Shown piece after piece: positions 54,292 to 62,812 of a stretch of 64,000 bases of DNA. Below the pieces are notes generated by a model that saw only the letters and a list, made by a program, of their open reading frames with translations, was not told where the DNA came from and did not search any database. The first letter of the stretch is position 1. Every line of letters starts with the position of its first letter. The DNA comes from Atopobium minutum (GTDB lineage: Bacteria; Actinomycetota; Coriobacteriia; Coriobacteriales; Atopobiaceae). The translations under genes and the position numbers were made by a program. Where the stretch lies: assembly GCA_900105895.1 (NCBI GenBank), contig FNSH01000001.1:1476501-1540500 (forward strand), in the 5' to 3' direction.

Positions 54292-55242
54292 GTGAGTAAT
54301 CTTCTGAGACTCATTGGGCGAAGGATTGTAGCTTTGCCCTTTATGGTTCTCGGGGCAACGTTTCTGGTGTTTGTTCTCATGTCGTTCTCTCCAATAGATC
54401 CTGCGTATTCGCAGTTAGGAGAAAACGTTACACCTGACGCGGTGGCCCAGTATCATGCAGTGCATGGTCTCGATGATCCGCTGCCCATTCGGTACGTTCG
54501 CTATATGGGAGGTTTTTTACAGGGAGATCTTGGTACCTATGGCATAAACAATGCTTCGGTTAATGCTAAGATTTCCGATGCCTTGCCCATTACCATGCAG
54601 CTCACGTTTTTGGGTCTTACCATTGGTGCTGTTTGGGCATTTATTTTGGGCATTATTGCTGCTTTGTATAGAGATCGTTGGCCGGATCAACTCATTCGTG
54701 TCATTTCGATTCTGTCACTGGCTACACCTTCGTTCTGGCTTGCCGTCCTGCTCATTTTGCTGTTCTCTGCCAATCTGCATACATTGCCTGCATCTGGTCC
54801 TTTGCCCGCGCTGTTTAGCTTTGGTTGGTGGCGTCGCATGATTATGCCCGCTCTTGCTCTGGGCACTCCTTTATCTGGTCAGCTCACGCGTGTTATTCGT
54901 ACGGCAATGGTAGAAGAGCTGGATAAAGATTATGTACGTACCGCTATTGGTGCCGGTATTCCTAAACGCGTTGTTGTTGCAAAAAATGTTTTGCGCAATG
55001 CCCTTATCACTCCGGTAACCACCCTTGGCATGAAGATTGGTTATCTGCTTGGTGGCGCCGTAGTCATTGAGGTTATTTTTGCCCTTCCTGGCATGGGTAC
55101 GGCAATTACTACAGGTATTCAGGGTAACGAGCCCAATTTGGTACAGGGTGTTGTTATTGTTGTTGCCCTGTCGTTTATCATCATTAACATTGTGGTTGAC
55201 ATGCTCTACATCCTTATCAACCCCAGGATAAGGACGGTGTAA
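54292..55242 (+). CDS. ABC transporter permease (DppB type)
   Basis: First permease, 316 residues and six membrane helices. I chose the GTG at 54292, seven bases after AGAGAGGAG; the in-frame ATG at 54259 lies directly at the terminator T-run and is improbable. FVLMSFSPIDPAYSQLGENVTPDAVAQYHAVHGLDDPLPIRYVRYMGGFLQGDLG is the DppB periplasmic segment. The coupling loop is MVEELDKDYVRTAIGAGIPKRVVVAKNVLRNALI, and VIEVIFALPGMGTAI closes the core. Confidence 0.9.
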   Translation: MSNLLRLIGRRIVALPFMVLGATFLVFVLMSFSPIDPAYSQLGENVTPDAVAQYHAVHGLDDPLPIRYVRYMGGFLQGDLGTYGINNASVNAKISDALPITMQLTFLGLTIGAVWAFILGIIAALYRDRWPDQLIRVISILSLATPSFWLAVLLILLFSANLHTLPASGPLPALFSFGWWRRMIMPALALGTPLSGQLTRVIRTAMVEELDKDYVRTAIGAGIPKRVVVAKNVLRNALITPVTTLGMKIGYLLGGAVVIEVIFALPGMGTAITTGIQGNEPNLVQGVVIVVALSFIIINIVVDMLYILINPRIRTV

Positions 55243-55244
55243 TC

Positions 55245-57257
55245 ATGCGTAAAAATCAAGCCGCTGCAGTGGAAGAGGCAGTCCATAAGAAAGCAAAGTT
55301 TGCTGGCTTTAAGCGTATGAGTACCGCCTCTAAGATTTCTTTGGCAGTACTTGTTCTGGTTGCTCTGAGCGCGATCTTTGCTTCGATCATTGCACCTCAT
55401 GATCCCTTTGAGATCTTTATAGCACGCCAAGCTCCTTCTCCAAGCTTCTTGTTTGGTACTGACGATAAGGGCCGTGATGTTTTGTCTCGTATTTTGTACG
55501 GCGGTCGTTTCTCGTTGGTTATTGGCTTTAGTGCAACCGGTGTTGCTCTGATAATTGGTTCCATCCTTGGTTCTCTTGCAGCTGTTTCTCGTAAGTGGAT
55601 CTCTGAGTTCATCATGCGTATCTTGGACGTCGTTATGTCGTTCCCCGGTATTGCATTGGCAGCCGTTTTTGTATCCATTTTGGGCAACAGCATGCCTGGC
55701 ATCATTTTTTCTATTGGCTTTATGTATATTCCTCAGATTGCTCGCTTGGTGCGTGCAAATATCGTGAGCGAGTATGGTGAAGATTACGTTCGTGCCGTTG
55801 TGGTATCCGGTGCGCGTGCACCTTGGATTTTGTGGCGCCACGTTATGCGTAATTGCATTGCTCCCATTATGGTATATGCCGTAACCCTGGTTGCGGATGC
55901 CATTATCTTTGAGGCTTCTCTTACCTTCATTTCTGCTGGTATCCAGGAGCCTACTCCCACCTGGGGTAATATCATTGCAGATGCTCGTGCTGGTGTTTTG
56001 GCCGGTCGCTGGTGGCAGGCAATGTATCCTGGCCTGGCAATCATGATTACCTGCCTGTGCCTCAATATCCTGTCTGAGGGTATTACGGATGCCTTAGTAG
56101 CCGCTCCTTCTGCGCCAGTGGAGGATCATGATCCCGAGGCAGTACGTGAGGCAGACCGTCTGGTTGCAGATCCAGTAGCGGCCTATGCTGCCCAAGCTGA
56201 GTCTCTCAACAAATCCCTCACAGCGCTTGCTGCAGTAGAAGGGGCACGTACGGATCGTCATGTACCTGACTATACGGTTGCACCCTTGCTGCAAGTAAAG
56301 GATTTGTGCATTAAGTTCCCACGTCATGGTGATGTTAACGTCGTGGACCATGTAAGCTTTAACGTACGTCCTGGTCAGACCATGGGTTTGGTAGGCGAGT
56401 CTGGCTGCGGTAAGTCTATTACCTCTCTTACCATCATGGGGCTTATCGACAGCCGTGCCCAACTTTCGGGTGAGGTGCTGTATGAGGGCAAGGACTTGCT
56501 CAAGATGTCCGATAAGCAGCGCAATGACCTTCGTGGGCATGAGATTGCAATGGTATATCAGGATGCTTTGAGCTCCCTTAACCCCTCCATGCTCATTAAG
56601 TCTCAGATGAAGCAGCTTACCGATCGTGGTGGTACGCGCTCTGCTGAGGAACTGCTTACGTTGGTAGGTCTGGATCCTAAGCGTGTCTTGGAAAGCTATC
56701 CTCATGAGCTATCCGGTGGTCAGCGTCAGCGTGTTTTGATTGCTATGGCACTAACGCGCGATCCTAAGTTGGTTATCTGCGACGAGCCCACTACCGCTTT
56801 GGATGTAACCGTTCAAAAGCAGGTTATTAAGCTCCTCAATGAGCTGCAGGCTAAACTTGGCTTTGCCATGATCTTTGTATCGCACGATTTAGCGCTGGTA
56901 GCTGAGGTGGCATGCGATATTACCGTTATGTATGCCGGACAGGTGATTGAGCAGGCTCCCACTAAGGAACTTCTCACCAACCCCATTCACGAGTATACGC
57001 GCGGTCTTTTGGGTTCGGTTATTTCTATCGAAGGCGGTGCCGGTCGTTTGCACCAGGTTCCTGGTACCGTACCCAGTCCTCAAGATTTTGCTCCGGGCGA
57101 TCGCTTTGCTCCCCGTTCAAGCCATCCTGAGGTTGGTATTGATACCCATCCAGTTCTGAAAGAGATTCCTGGTACGCATCACGTAGTTGCCGAGCTGCCT
57201 GACGAGGCTCTTGCAGAGGCAGGACTTACTTCGTTTCTTGCAGGAGGTGCGGCATGA
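55245..57257 (+). CDS. Fused ABC permease and ATPase (DppC-DppD type)
   Basis: Single 670-residue protein joining two normally separate subunits. Residues 1-285 form a DppC permease (FGTDDKGRDVLSRILYGGRFSLVIG, coupling loop SEYGEDYVRAVVVSGARAPWILWRHVMRN). An Ala/Asp-rich linker of about 65 residues follows. Residues 345-620 form the ATPase: GLVGESGCGKSIT (Walker A), LSGGQRQRV, LVICDEPTTALD and FVSHDLALVAEVA. The tail (APGDRFAPRSS) has lost the usual Cys-rich iron-sulfur motif of DppD (CxxRC..AxxxC). Fused forms occur in Actinobacteria. Confidence 0.92.
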   Translation: MRKNQAAAVEEAVHKKAKFAGFKRMSTASKISLAVLVLVALSAIFASIIAPHDPFEIFIARQAPSPSFLFGTDDKGRDVLSRILYGGRFSLVIGFSATGVALIIGSILGSLAAVSRKWISEFIMRILDVVMSFPGIALAAVFVSILGNSMPGIIFSIGFMYIPQIARLVRANIVSEYGEDYVRAVVVSGARAPWILWRHVMRNCIAPIMVYAVTLVADAIIFEASLTFISAGIQEPTPTWGNIIADARAGVLAGRWWQAMYPGLAIMITCLCLNILSEGITDALVAAPSAPVEDHDPEAVREADRLVADPVAAYAAQAESLNKSLTALAAVEGARTDRHVPDYTVAPLLQVKDLCIKFPRHGDVNVVDHVSFNVRPGQTMGLVGESGCGKSITSLTIMGLIDSRAQLSGEVLYEGKDLLKMSDKQRNDLRGHEIAMVYQDALSSLNPSMLIKSQMKQLTDRGGTRSAEELLTLVGLDPKRVLESYPHELSGGQRQRVLIAMALTRDPKLVICDEPTTALDVTVQKQVIKLLNELQAKLGFAMIFVSHDLALVAEVACDITVMYAGQVIEQAPTKELLTNPIHEYTRGLLGSVISIEGGAGRLHQVPGTVPSPQDFAPGDRFAPRSSHPEVGIDTHPVLKEIPGTHHVVAELPDEALAEAGLTSFLAGGAA

Positions 57258-58120
57258 GTGGTACAACTGTCCAGAAAAACATGCCAGTAACTATTGATGA
57301 CGGCACCATTAACGGTGTGACCCCCATCATTTACTTGGATGATGTACACGTTACGTTCCGTACCCGTACGGGCTCTCTTTTGCATCCCAATCTGGTTCAT
57401 GCAGTGCAGGGCGTAACCTTGCGCCTTATGCCTGGCAAGACCTTGGGAATTGTAGGTGAGTCTGGCTGCGGTAAGTCTACGACTGCAAACGTTATGTGCG
57501 GTTTGCAAGCACCTACCTCTGGTCATGTTTTCTTTAAAGGAAACGATGTAACCAAGCGCACTGCTGCGGATCGTCTTAAGATTGGTCGCGTTATCTCGGT
57601 TGTGTTCCAAGACCCAGCAACGGCGCTCAATGCACGCATGTCCGTGCATGATCAGCTGCTCGATCCTATGCTGGTGCACAGTGTGCTCACACCGGTTGAG
57701 CGTGAGCGTCGTATTAGAGATCTTATCGGCATGGTTGGTTTGCCTTCCAGCTCTTTGGAAGCTTTGCCAGGTCAGCTGTCTGGTGGACAGCGCCAGCGCG
57801 TTGCTATTGCTCGTGCTTTGGCCATTGGTCCTGACGCTATCATTGCAGATGAGCCTACGTCTGCACTGGACGTTTCTGTTCGTGCTCAGATTTTGAATCT
57901 GCTTACGGATCTTAAGCGTGACCTGGGTCTTGCCATGGTCTTTATCAGCCATGACATCCAGACCGTTCGGTATATCTCTGATGAGATCATGGTTATGAAT
58001 GGCGGCAAGGTTGTAGAGCACGGTCCTGCAAAGGACATCTTTGAGAAACCGCAAGATGATTACACCAAGCTTTTGTTGGGTGCTGCTCCTTCACTGCTTC
58101 ATCCCAAACTTGGTCAGTAG
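57254..58120 (+). CDS. ABC transporter ATPase (DppF type)
   Basis: Second ATP-binding subunit, 288 residues. Walker A GIVGESGCGKSTT, Q-loop VFQDPATALNARMSV, signature LSGGQRQRVAI, Walker [15 protein letters not shown] and the switch His VFISHDIQTVRYI. The start overlaps the preceding stop (ATGA). The C-terminal Dpp/Opp extension is short (LLLGAAPSLLHPKLGQ). A terminator hairpin follows at 58144. Confidence 0.9.
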   Translation: MSGTTVQKNMPVTIDDGTINGVTPIIYLDDVHVTFRTRTGSLLHPNLVHAVQGVTLRLMPGKTLGIVGESGCGKSTTANVMCGLQAPTSGHVFFKGNDVTKRTAADRLKIGRVISVVFQDPATALNARMSVHDQLLDPMLVHSVLTPVERERRIRDLIGMVGLPSSSLEALPGQLSGGQRQRVAIARALAIGPDAIIADEPTSALDVSVRAQILNLLTDLKRDLGLAMVFISHDIQTVRYISDEIMVMNGGKVVEHGPAKDIFEKPQDDYTKLLLGAAPSLLHPKLGQ

Positions 58121-58143
58121 TTACAGCAAGCGATAATACCTTT

Positions 58144-58172
58144 GATGCCCCGTGTATATGCGGGGCATCTTT
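58144..58172 (+). terminator. Terminator after the ABC transporter genes
   Basis: GATGCCCCG pairs with CGGGGCATC around an eight-base loop and is followed by TTTCT. A GC-rich, well-formed stem; it may attenuate expression of the downstream esterase and nan genes relative to the transporter. Confidence 0.8.
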
Positions 58173-58199
58173 CTAGAACATCATATGGAAGTTTTGGTA

Positions 58200-59183
58200 A
58201 TGCCTACCTTTTTAGAACAACAACATGCTCTTGAAGCATATACAGGGACTAATCCCATTCCAGCAGATTTTGATGAGTTTTGGGCAAAGCGTATGGATGA
58301 GGCAGATGCTGTGAGCTTGCACTATACGCTTGACCCCGCCGAGGTAGATTCCTATCCAAGCTGTGAGTTTTATAACTTGTGGTTTGAGGGCATGGGTGGC
58401 GCGCGCCTGTATGCGCGTTTTTTGCGGCCGCACTCTCAGAACCCTCTGCCCGTGGTACTGCGTTTTCATGGCTATCCGGGGCGTACGCGCAGTTGGTTAG
58501 AAAACTGCTCATTTGCAGGAATGGGTTTTGCAACCATTACTATGGACAATCCTGGTCAGGGTGGCCGCAGTCAAGATTTGGGCGGCTACACAGGTACAAC
58601 GGTTGCTGGCCATTTAGTGGCTGGGCTTGATGGCCCTGCAAAAGATATGTATTACGTACGCCTACATCAAAACATTCGCATCCTTTGTCGCATTGTCAAA
58701 GAGCTTGAGGGCTTGGATGCCAGCAATGTGCAGGTATATGGTGATTCACAGGGGGGAGGCGTAGGGATTGCAACCTGTGCACTCAATGCGGATCTCATTA
58801 AGCGAGCGGCCATTCTCTATCCATTTTTGTCTGATTTCCAAAAAGTGTGCGAGCTCGGAGCAGACCAAATTGCCTATGAGGGCTTGCGCTATTATGCTCG
58901 TTGGTTCGATGCTACCGCAACCCATGTTCAAGAGAAATTTACTCGGCTCGGATATATTGATTCGCTGTCCTTTGCCCATTTAGTTAAAGCAGAAGTGCTT
59001 TTTGGTACCGGTCTTGCCGATGAGGTATGCCCGCTTCCTACACAGTATGCGGTGTATAACACTATGACCTGTCCTAAACAGCATGTGCTCTTTCCTGAGT
59101 TTGGGCACGAGGAAATCCCTGCTTTTGATGACATGGTTATCAACTTCTTTTGCAAAGGGGGTTTGGACATATGCGGTCAGTAG
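58200..59183 (+). CDS. CE7-family carbohydrate (acetyl)esterase
   Basis: Alpha/beta-hydrolase of the acetyl xylan esterase / cephalosporin-C deacetylase family (CE7), 327 residues, cytosolic. Landmarks are oxyanion RFHGYPG, nucleophile GDSQGGG, catalytic Asp region FGTGLADEVCP and catalytic His-Glu FGHEEIP. The ATG at 58200 has GGAAG eight bases upstream; the in-frame start at 58152 lies inside the terminator. In this operon it may remove O-acetyl groups from imported sialic acids; that substrate is an inference. Confidence 0.85.
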   Translation: MPTFLEQQHALEAYTGTNPIPADFDEFWAKRMDEADAVSLHYTLDPAEVDSYPSCEFYNLWFEGMGGARLYARFLRPHSQNPLPVVLRFHGYPGRTRSWLENCSFAGMGFATITMDNPGQGGRSQDLGGYTGTTVAGHLVAGLDGPAKDMYYVRLHQNIRILCRIVKELEGLDASNVQVYGDSQGGGVGIATCALNADLIKRAAILYPFLSDFQKVCELGADQIAYEGLRYYARWFDATATHVQEKFTRLGYIDSLSFAHLVKAEVLFGTGLADEVCPLPTQYAVYNTMTCPKQHVLFPEFGHEEIPAFDDMVINFFCKGGLDICGQ

Positions 59184-60106
59184 ACGAGAAGAGCGCGCAT
59201 AGGATGCCTGATCAGGGCAAAGTGCGCGAGCAGAGCTTACAAGAACTGGCAGACTATGCAGCCAAGTGTGATTACAGTTGTTGCACTGTTTCTGTTGGCT
59301 CTCAGTCACCCTTGGCACACTACGAGCAGCTTAGGTTCAAGGCTTTGGATGGTGTTGAGCTGGTGGTACGTATGCTTACACCAAAGACTGCCCTGCATGC
59401 AGGTTCTCCTCAAGCAGATTCGCTTCATACCAATTACCCGACCGTCCTGTATTTTCATGACATGAACCAGGGTCCTCGAGGTTGGACCCATCTTACTCGC
59501 TGGATAGCGCTGGGGTATCGTGTTGTTATGTTGGAGCAGCGCCTGTGGTCACACGATATTGCCTTTGATGGGGGAGCGCAGTTTTGGACCCTTATCCAAG
59601 ATGCGATATTGACCTTTGAGCTTGTGTGTCGTTTGCCTCAAACCAAAACAACGCAGCTTGCTTTGGTAGGTGAAGGTACCGGGGCAGGGCTGGCACTTGA
59701 TCTTGCGGGAATTATGGGCAGCCGAGTAGCCAAGCTTGCCGTGCTTAATCCTTGTCCAACTGACCTACAAACAGCGTGGCAAACCTGTGCCACTATTCCT
59801 GTGTATGCAGGTATTCATAGGCATTTTAGGTACACAGATCCACAGGCAACACAGGCAGATACCCTCTTTAAGCAGCTGGCACCGCTTGATTGTATGACCT
59901 ATGCGCCACAGGTTACAGCAGAAACATTGTTTGGTATTGGTCAGCTTGGTCAAGAAGATCAAGTTTCTTCTCTTGAAAAGCTCTATAACCTGGTAGGCTC
60001 TACTCATAAGCAACTTGTCTCGTATCCAAAATGGGGCTACGAGCGCATCAATGATTTTGAGGATGAGATTTTGCAATTCATGCACTTTGAAAGGACACAT
60101 TCATGA
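59171..60106 (+). CDS. CE7-like esterase homologue lacking Ser and His catalytic residues
   Basis: Diverged paralogue of the preceding esterase, 311 residues. The same order of segments is visible: YFHDMNQGPRGW for RFHGYPG, LVGEGTGAGLAL for VYGDSQGGGVGI, YPKWGYERINDF for FPEFGHEEIPAF. The nucleophile Ser aligns with Gly and the catalytic His with Tyr, so classical hydrolysis is not expected. An intact reading frame and a length near the family norm argue against decay. Starts at 59171 with AAAGGGGG upstream and overlaps the esterase by 13 bases. It may bind ligand or partner the active enzyme. Confidence 0.82.
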   Translation: MRSVDEKSAHRMPDQGKVREQSLQELADYAAKCDYSCCTVSVGSQSPLAHYEQLRFKALDGVELVVRMLTPKTALHAGSPQADSLHTNYPTVLYFHDMNQGPRGWTHLTRWIALGYRVVMLEQRLWSHDIAFDGGAQFWTLIQDAILTFELVCRLPQTKTTQLALVGEGTGAGLALDLAGIMGSRVAKLAVLNPCPTDLQTAWQTCATIPVYAGIHRHFRYTDPQATQADTLFKQLAPLDCMTYAPQVTAETLFGIGQLGQEDQVSSLEKLYNLVGSTHKQLVSYPKWGYERINDFEDEILQFMHFERTHS

Positions 60107-61023
60107 GTGATTTTAAGATTTCTGGCGTAGTACCTCCCGTAGTTGTTCCTGAACTTGAGGATCACTCTTTGGATGTTGCTTCTTTTGAGAAACTCATCAA
60201 TAAGATGATTACGGCTGGTGTCGATGGCTTGTTCTTCCTGGGCTCCTCTGGCGAAGTAGTTTTTTCTACTGATGCCGTGCGTGAGCAGGTCATTCGTGAG
60301 GCTGTCCGCATTGTGGATCATCGCGTTCCTGTCTTGGTGGGTATTATCGACACAGAAACCGAGCGGGTGCTTGAGCATGGTCGCCAGGCCGAGCGCTTGG
60401 GTGCCGATGCAGTTGTTGCCACGGCACCATTTTATGCTTTGGGTGGCTTGACCGAGATGGCAGAGCACTTCCGCATTTTGGCACGTGAGCTTTCTTTGCC
60501 CGTGTTTGCATATAATATTCCCGTTTGTGTTCATAGCAAAATTCCTTGGAAGCTTGCTCTTGAACTGGGCAAAGAAGGAGTGCTTGCCGGAGTTAAGGAC
60601 TCGTCCGGTGACGACGTTAACTTCCGTTATCTGTGTCAGGAAAACGAGAAGGCCGGACACCCCATGAGCTTACTTACCGGTCATGAAATTGTTGTAGATG
60701 GTGCCTATTTGTCCGGTGCAGACGGCTCTGTTCCAGGCTTGGCAAATGTGGATCCTGACGGCTATGTTCGTATGTGGAAGGCGTTTCAGGCTGGGGACTG
60801 GACTGCCGTCAAGGCCGAGCAGGACAAGCTCAACGAGCTTTCTCACATCTTTGATGTCACTTCTGGCTTGCAGGGGTATGCTGGCGGTGTGGGTTCTTTC
60901 AAGACCGCTTTGTGGCTGATGGGCATCTTTTCTACCAATCAGATGCCTCGTCCCGTTAAGGCCATGACAGGCGAGAATGTCGAGAAAATCCGCGCGGTGC
61001 TTACAGCCAGCGGTCTGCTGTAG
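60103..61023 (+). CDS. nanA: N-acetylneuraminate lyase-type aldolase (DapA/NanA family)
   Basis: Class I aldolase of the DHDPS/NAL family, 306 residues. The active site has FLGSSGEVVFST (GSSGE replacing GTTGE), the Tyr in FAYNIPV and the Schiff-base Lys in GVLAGVKDSSGD. It cleaves sialic acid to N-acetylmannosamine and pyruvate if the assignment is right. The adjacent NanE-type epimerase and ROK kinase strongly favour NanA over DapA or sugar-acid aldolases. The start overlaps the previous gene by four bases (ATGA). Confidence 0.85.
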   Translation: MSDFKISGVVPPVVVPELEDHSLDVASFEKLINKMITAGVDGLFFLGSSGEVVFSTDAVREQVIREAVRIVDHRVPVLVGIIDTETERVLEHGRQAERLGADAVVATAPFYALGGLTEMAEHFRILARELSLPVFAYNIPVCVHSKIPWKLALELGKEGVLAGVKDSSGDDVNFRYLCQENEKAGHPMSLLTGHEIVVDGAYLSGADGSVPGLANVDPDGYVRMWKAFQAGDWTAVKAEQDKLNELSHIFDVTSGLQGYAGGVGSFKTALWLMGIFSTNQMPRPVKAMTGENVEKIRAVLTASGLL

Positions 61024-61064
61024 GGTCAGCGGCTTGCTGTAAAGCCAGCGGCTTGCTACACGTT
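61008..61064. repeat. Three 19-bp tandem repeats at the nanA stop codon
   Basis: CAGCGGTCTGCTGTAGGGT, CAGCGGCTTGCTGTAAAGC and CAGCGGCTTGCTACACGTT follow each other from the last codons of nanA across its TAG into the intergenic gap. The repeated unit includes the gene's final codons. Confidence 0.75.
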
Positions 61065-61076
61065 GGATCAAGCAAC

Positions 61077-61128
61077 TATTTCTTACAGGGCTGTGAAGAG
61101 CGTAGCCGTAGCAGCTCTGTAAGAAATA
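61077..61128 (+). other. Long inverted repeat between nanA and nanK
   Basis: A 17-bp arm (61077-61093) pairs with 61112-61128 with one mismatch, around an 18-base loop. No T-run follows, so it is not a standard terminator. It lies 20 bases before the nanK start, and its 3' arm ends close to that gene's binding site. It may be an RNA-processing stem, a stability element, or an operator. Confidence 0.65.
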
Positions 61129-61148
61129 CACGGTACGAAGGATAAACC

Positions 61149-62114
61149 ATGGCAGAAAAAAGTGCTGTTGTAGCAGTAGATATTGGTGGAACAAAAATTG
61201 CATCCGGCATCGTGCTGTTTGGTGAAGGTGTACCTCAAGTAGTGCACACAAACAAGGTGCCGACCAATGCAGCTGCTGGTGGTTCTCAGGTTTTGTCCAC
61301 CGTTATACAGCAGGTAGAGCGTGTCCAGAAAGCAGCTCAGGAGCACGGCATTGTGCTGAGCGGCATCGGCATTTCTAGTGCTGGTGTTATCAACCCTCTT
61401 ACGGGTGAGGTTACCTTTGCCAATGATATTATGCCTGGTTGGATAGGCACGCAGCTTGCGCGTGACGTGCAGACGCAGTGCGGCCTTCCTACAAAAGCAC
61501 TGAATGATGTTCACGCCCACGCACTGGGTGAAACTCGCCATGGTGCGGGCAAGGGGAGCAGTAGTTGTTTGGTTGTAGCGGTTGGAACCGGTATTGGCGG
61601 TGCGTTCATTTGTGATAATCACATTTTGCGTGGCGCCCATGATGTGGCAGGTAATATTGGTCACGTATTATGCATTCAGGCTGCCGATAAGCCCTGTGCC
61701 TGTGGCCGCGGCTCTCATCTGGAAACCATAGCGGCTGGTCCTGGGATTATCAATGCGTATATCGAATTCGGTGGTTCAGCTACTTTAGAAGATGGCACGC
61801 CCATCAACGGCGCTCTTATCGATAAACGCGCGCAGGCTGGAGATACAGCGGCACAGCGTGCAGAAGCACAGTCGGGCTATGCCCTTGGTATGGTGTTGGG
61901 CAGCATGTGCAACATGCTTGATCCTCAGTCCATTGTGCTTTCTGGTTCGGTTGCTCAATGCACCAACTATTGGCATGATGCTTTGGCGGAGGGCTTTGCA
62001 TCTCAAGCCATGGATCCTGTGGTGCAGACGCCCATCTTGGCAGGCGAGCTCGGCGGAGATGCGCCACTGATTGGCGCGGCGGAAAACTTCCTAAGCTTTG
62101 GCTACGTTCTATAG
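61149..62114 (+). CDS. nanK: ROK-family sugar kinase (N-acetylmannosamine kinase type)
   Basis: ROK kinase of 321 residues. ATP-binding VAVDIGGTKIASGIV, GIGISSAGVINPLTGEV, ALNDVHAHALGE (catalytic Asp in the ND pair) and VAVGTGIGGAFI are visible. The zinc motif is atypical: CACGRGSHLE in place of CxCGxxGCxE, so one Cys ligand is missing. Context between NanA and NanE makes ManNAc kinase the likely activity. GAAGGAT lies upstream of the ATG. Confidence 0.85.
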   Translation: MAEKSAVVAVDIGGTKIASGIVLFGEGVPQVVHTNKVPTNAAAGGSQVLSTVIQQVERVQKAAQEHGIVLSGIGISSAGVINPLTGEVTFANDIMPGWIGTQLARDVQTQCGLPTKALNDVHAHALGETRHGAGKGSSSCLVVAVGTGIGGAFICDNHILRGAHDVAGNIGHVLCIQAADKPCACGRGSHLETIAAGPGIINAYIEFGGSATLEDGTPINGALIDKRAQAGDTAAQRAEAQSGYALGMVLGSMCNMLDPQSIVLSGSVAQCTNYWHDALAEGFASQAMDPVVQTPILAGELGGDAPLIGAAENFLSFGYVL

Positions 62115-62128
62115 TTTTGGAGATAGGT

Positions 62129-62812
62129 ATGAATCCCATGTTAGAGGCACTTCGTGGCAAACTGATCGTAAGCGTCCAAGCATATCCCGGTGAGCCTTTG
62201 CGCAGGCCAGACATCATGGCTGCTATGTCTTTAGCTGTCGAGAAAGGCGGCGCTGCAGCAATCAGATGCCAGGGTTTGGCTGATATATCTGCCATTAAAG
62301 GTCAGGTAGAAGTTCCTGTGATTGGGCTTTGGAAAGAAGGTCATGAAGGCGTGTATATCACACCTACCCTGCGTCATGCGCTGGCGTGTGTGCATGCAGG
62401 CTGTGATATTGTTGCACTTGATGCCACTGATCGTCCTCGTCCTGATGGCCGAAGCTTTGAGCAAACCGTAGCTGCGCTTAAAAGCCAGTCCGACGTCCTT
62501 ATCATGGCTGATTGCATGACGATAGAGGATATTCGTCGTGGTGTTGCCTGTGGCTGTGACCTTGTGTCTACCACGTTGTCTCACAACAAGGCTGCAATTG
62601 ATACCACGATGGATGAAGGACCAGATATTGCCTTGCTTGCCCAAGCAACAAAAGAATTTCCTGACTTCCCCGTAGTATGTGAAGGTCACGTACATACCCC
62701 TGCAGATGCCAAGGCAGCTCTTGAGGCCGGTGCGTGGTCTGTGGTGGTAGGCACGGGCATTACCCATCCAACCTCTCTTACCAGCTGGTTTGTTGCAGCA
62801 ATGCAAAGCTAA
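62129..62812 (+). CDS. nanE: N-acetylmannosamine-6-phosphate 2-epimerase
   Basis: TIM-barrel epimerase converting ManNAc-6-P to GlcNAc-6-P, 227 residues. KLIVSVQAYPGEPLRRPDIMAAMSLAVEKGGAAAIRCQGLADI and VIGLWKEGHEGVYITPT are near-diagnostic for NanE, with DIVALDATDRPRPDG and ADCMTIEDIRRGVACGCDLVSTTLS following. The ATG at 62129 follows GGAGATAGGT; a TTG at 62117 is less likely. No nagA or nagB is in the window, so later steps are encoded elsewhere. Confidence 0.94.
   Translation: MNPMLEALRGKLIVSVQAYPGEPLRRPDIMAAMSLAVEKGGAAAIRCQGLADISAIKGQVEVPVIGLWKEGHEGVYITPTLRHALACVHAGCDIVALDATDRPRPDGRSFEQTVAALKSQSDVLIMADCMTIEDIRRGVACGCDLVSTTLSHNKAAIDTTMDEGPDIALLAQATKEFPDFPVVCEGHVHTPADAKAALEAGAWSVVVGTGITHPTSLTSWFVAAMQS

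Noticed and set aside
58152..58199. Upstream start for the CE7 esterase
   Set aside because: It falls inside the terminator stem and adds residues not found in the family; ATG at 58200 has its own binding site.
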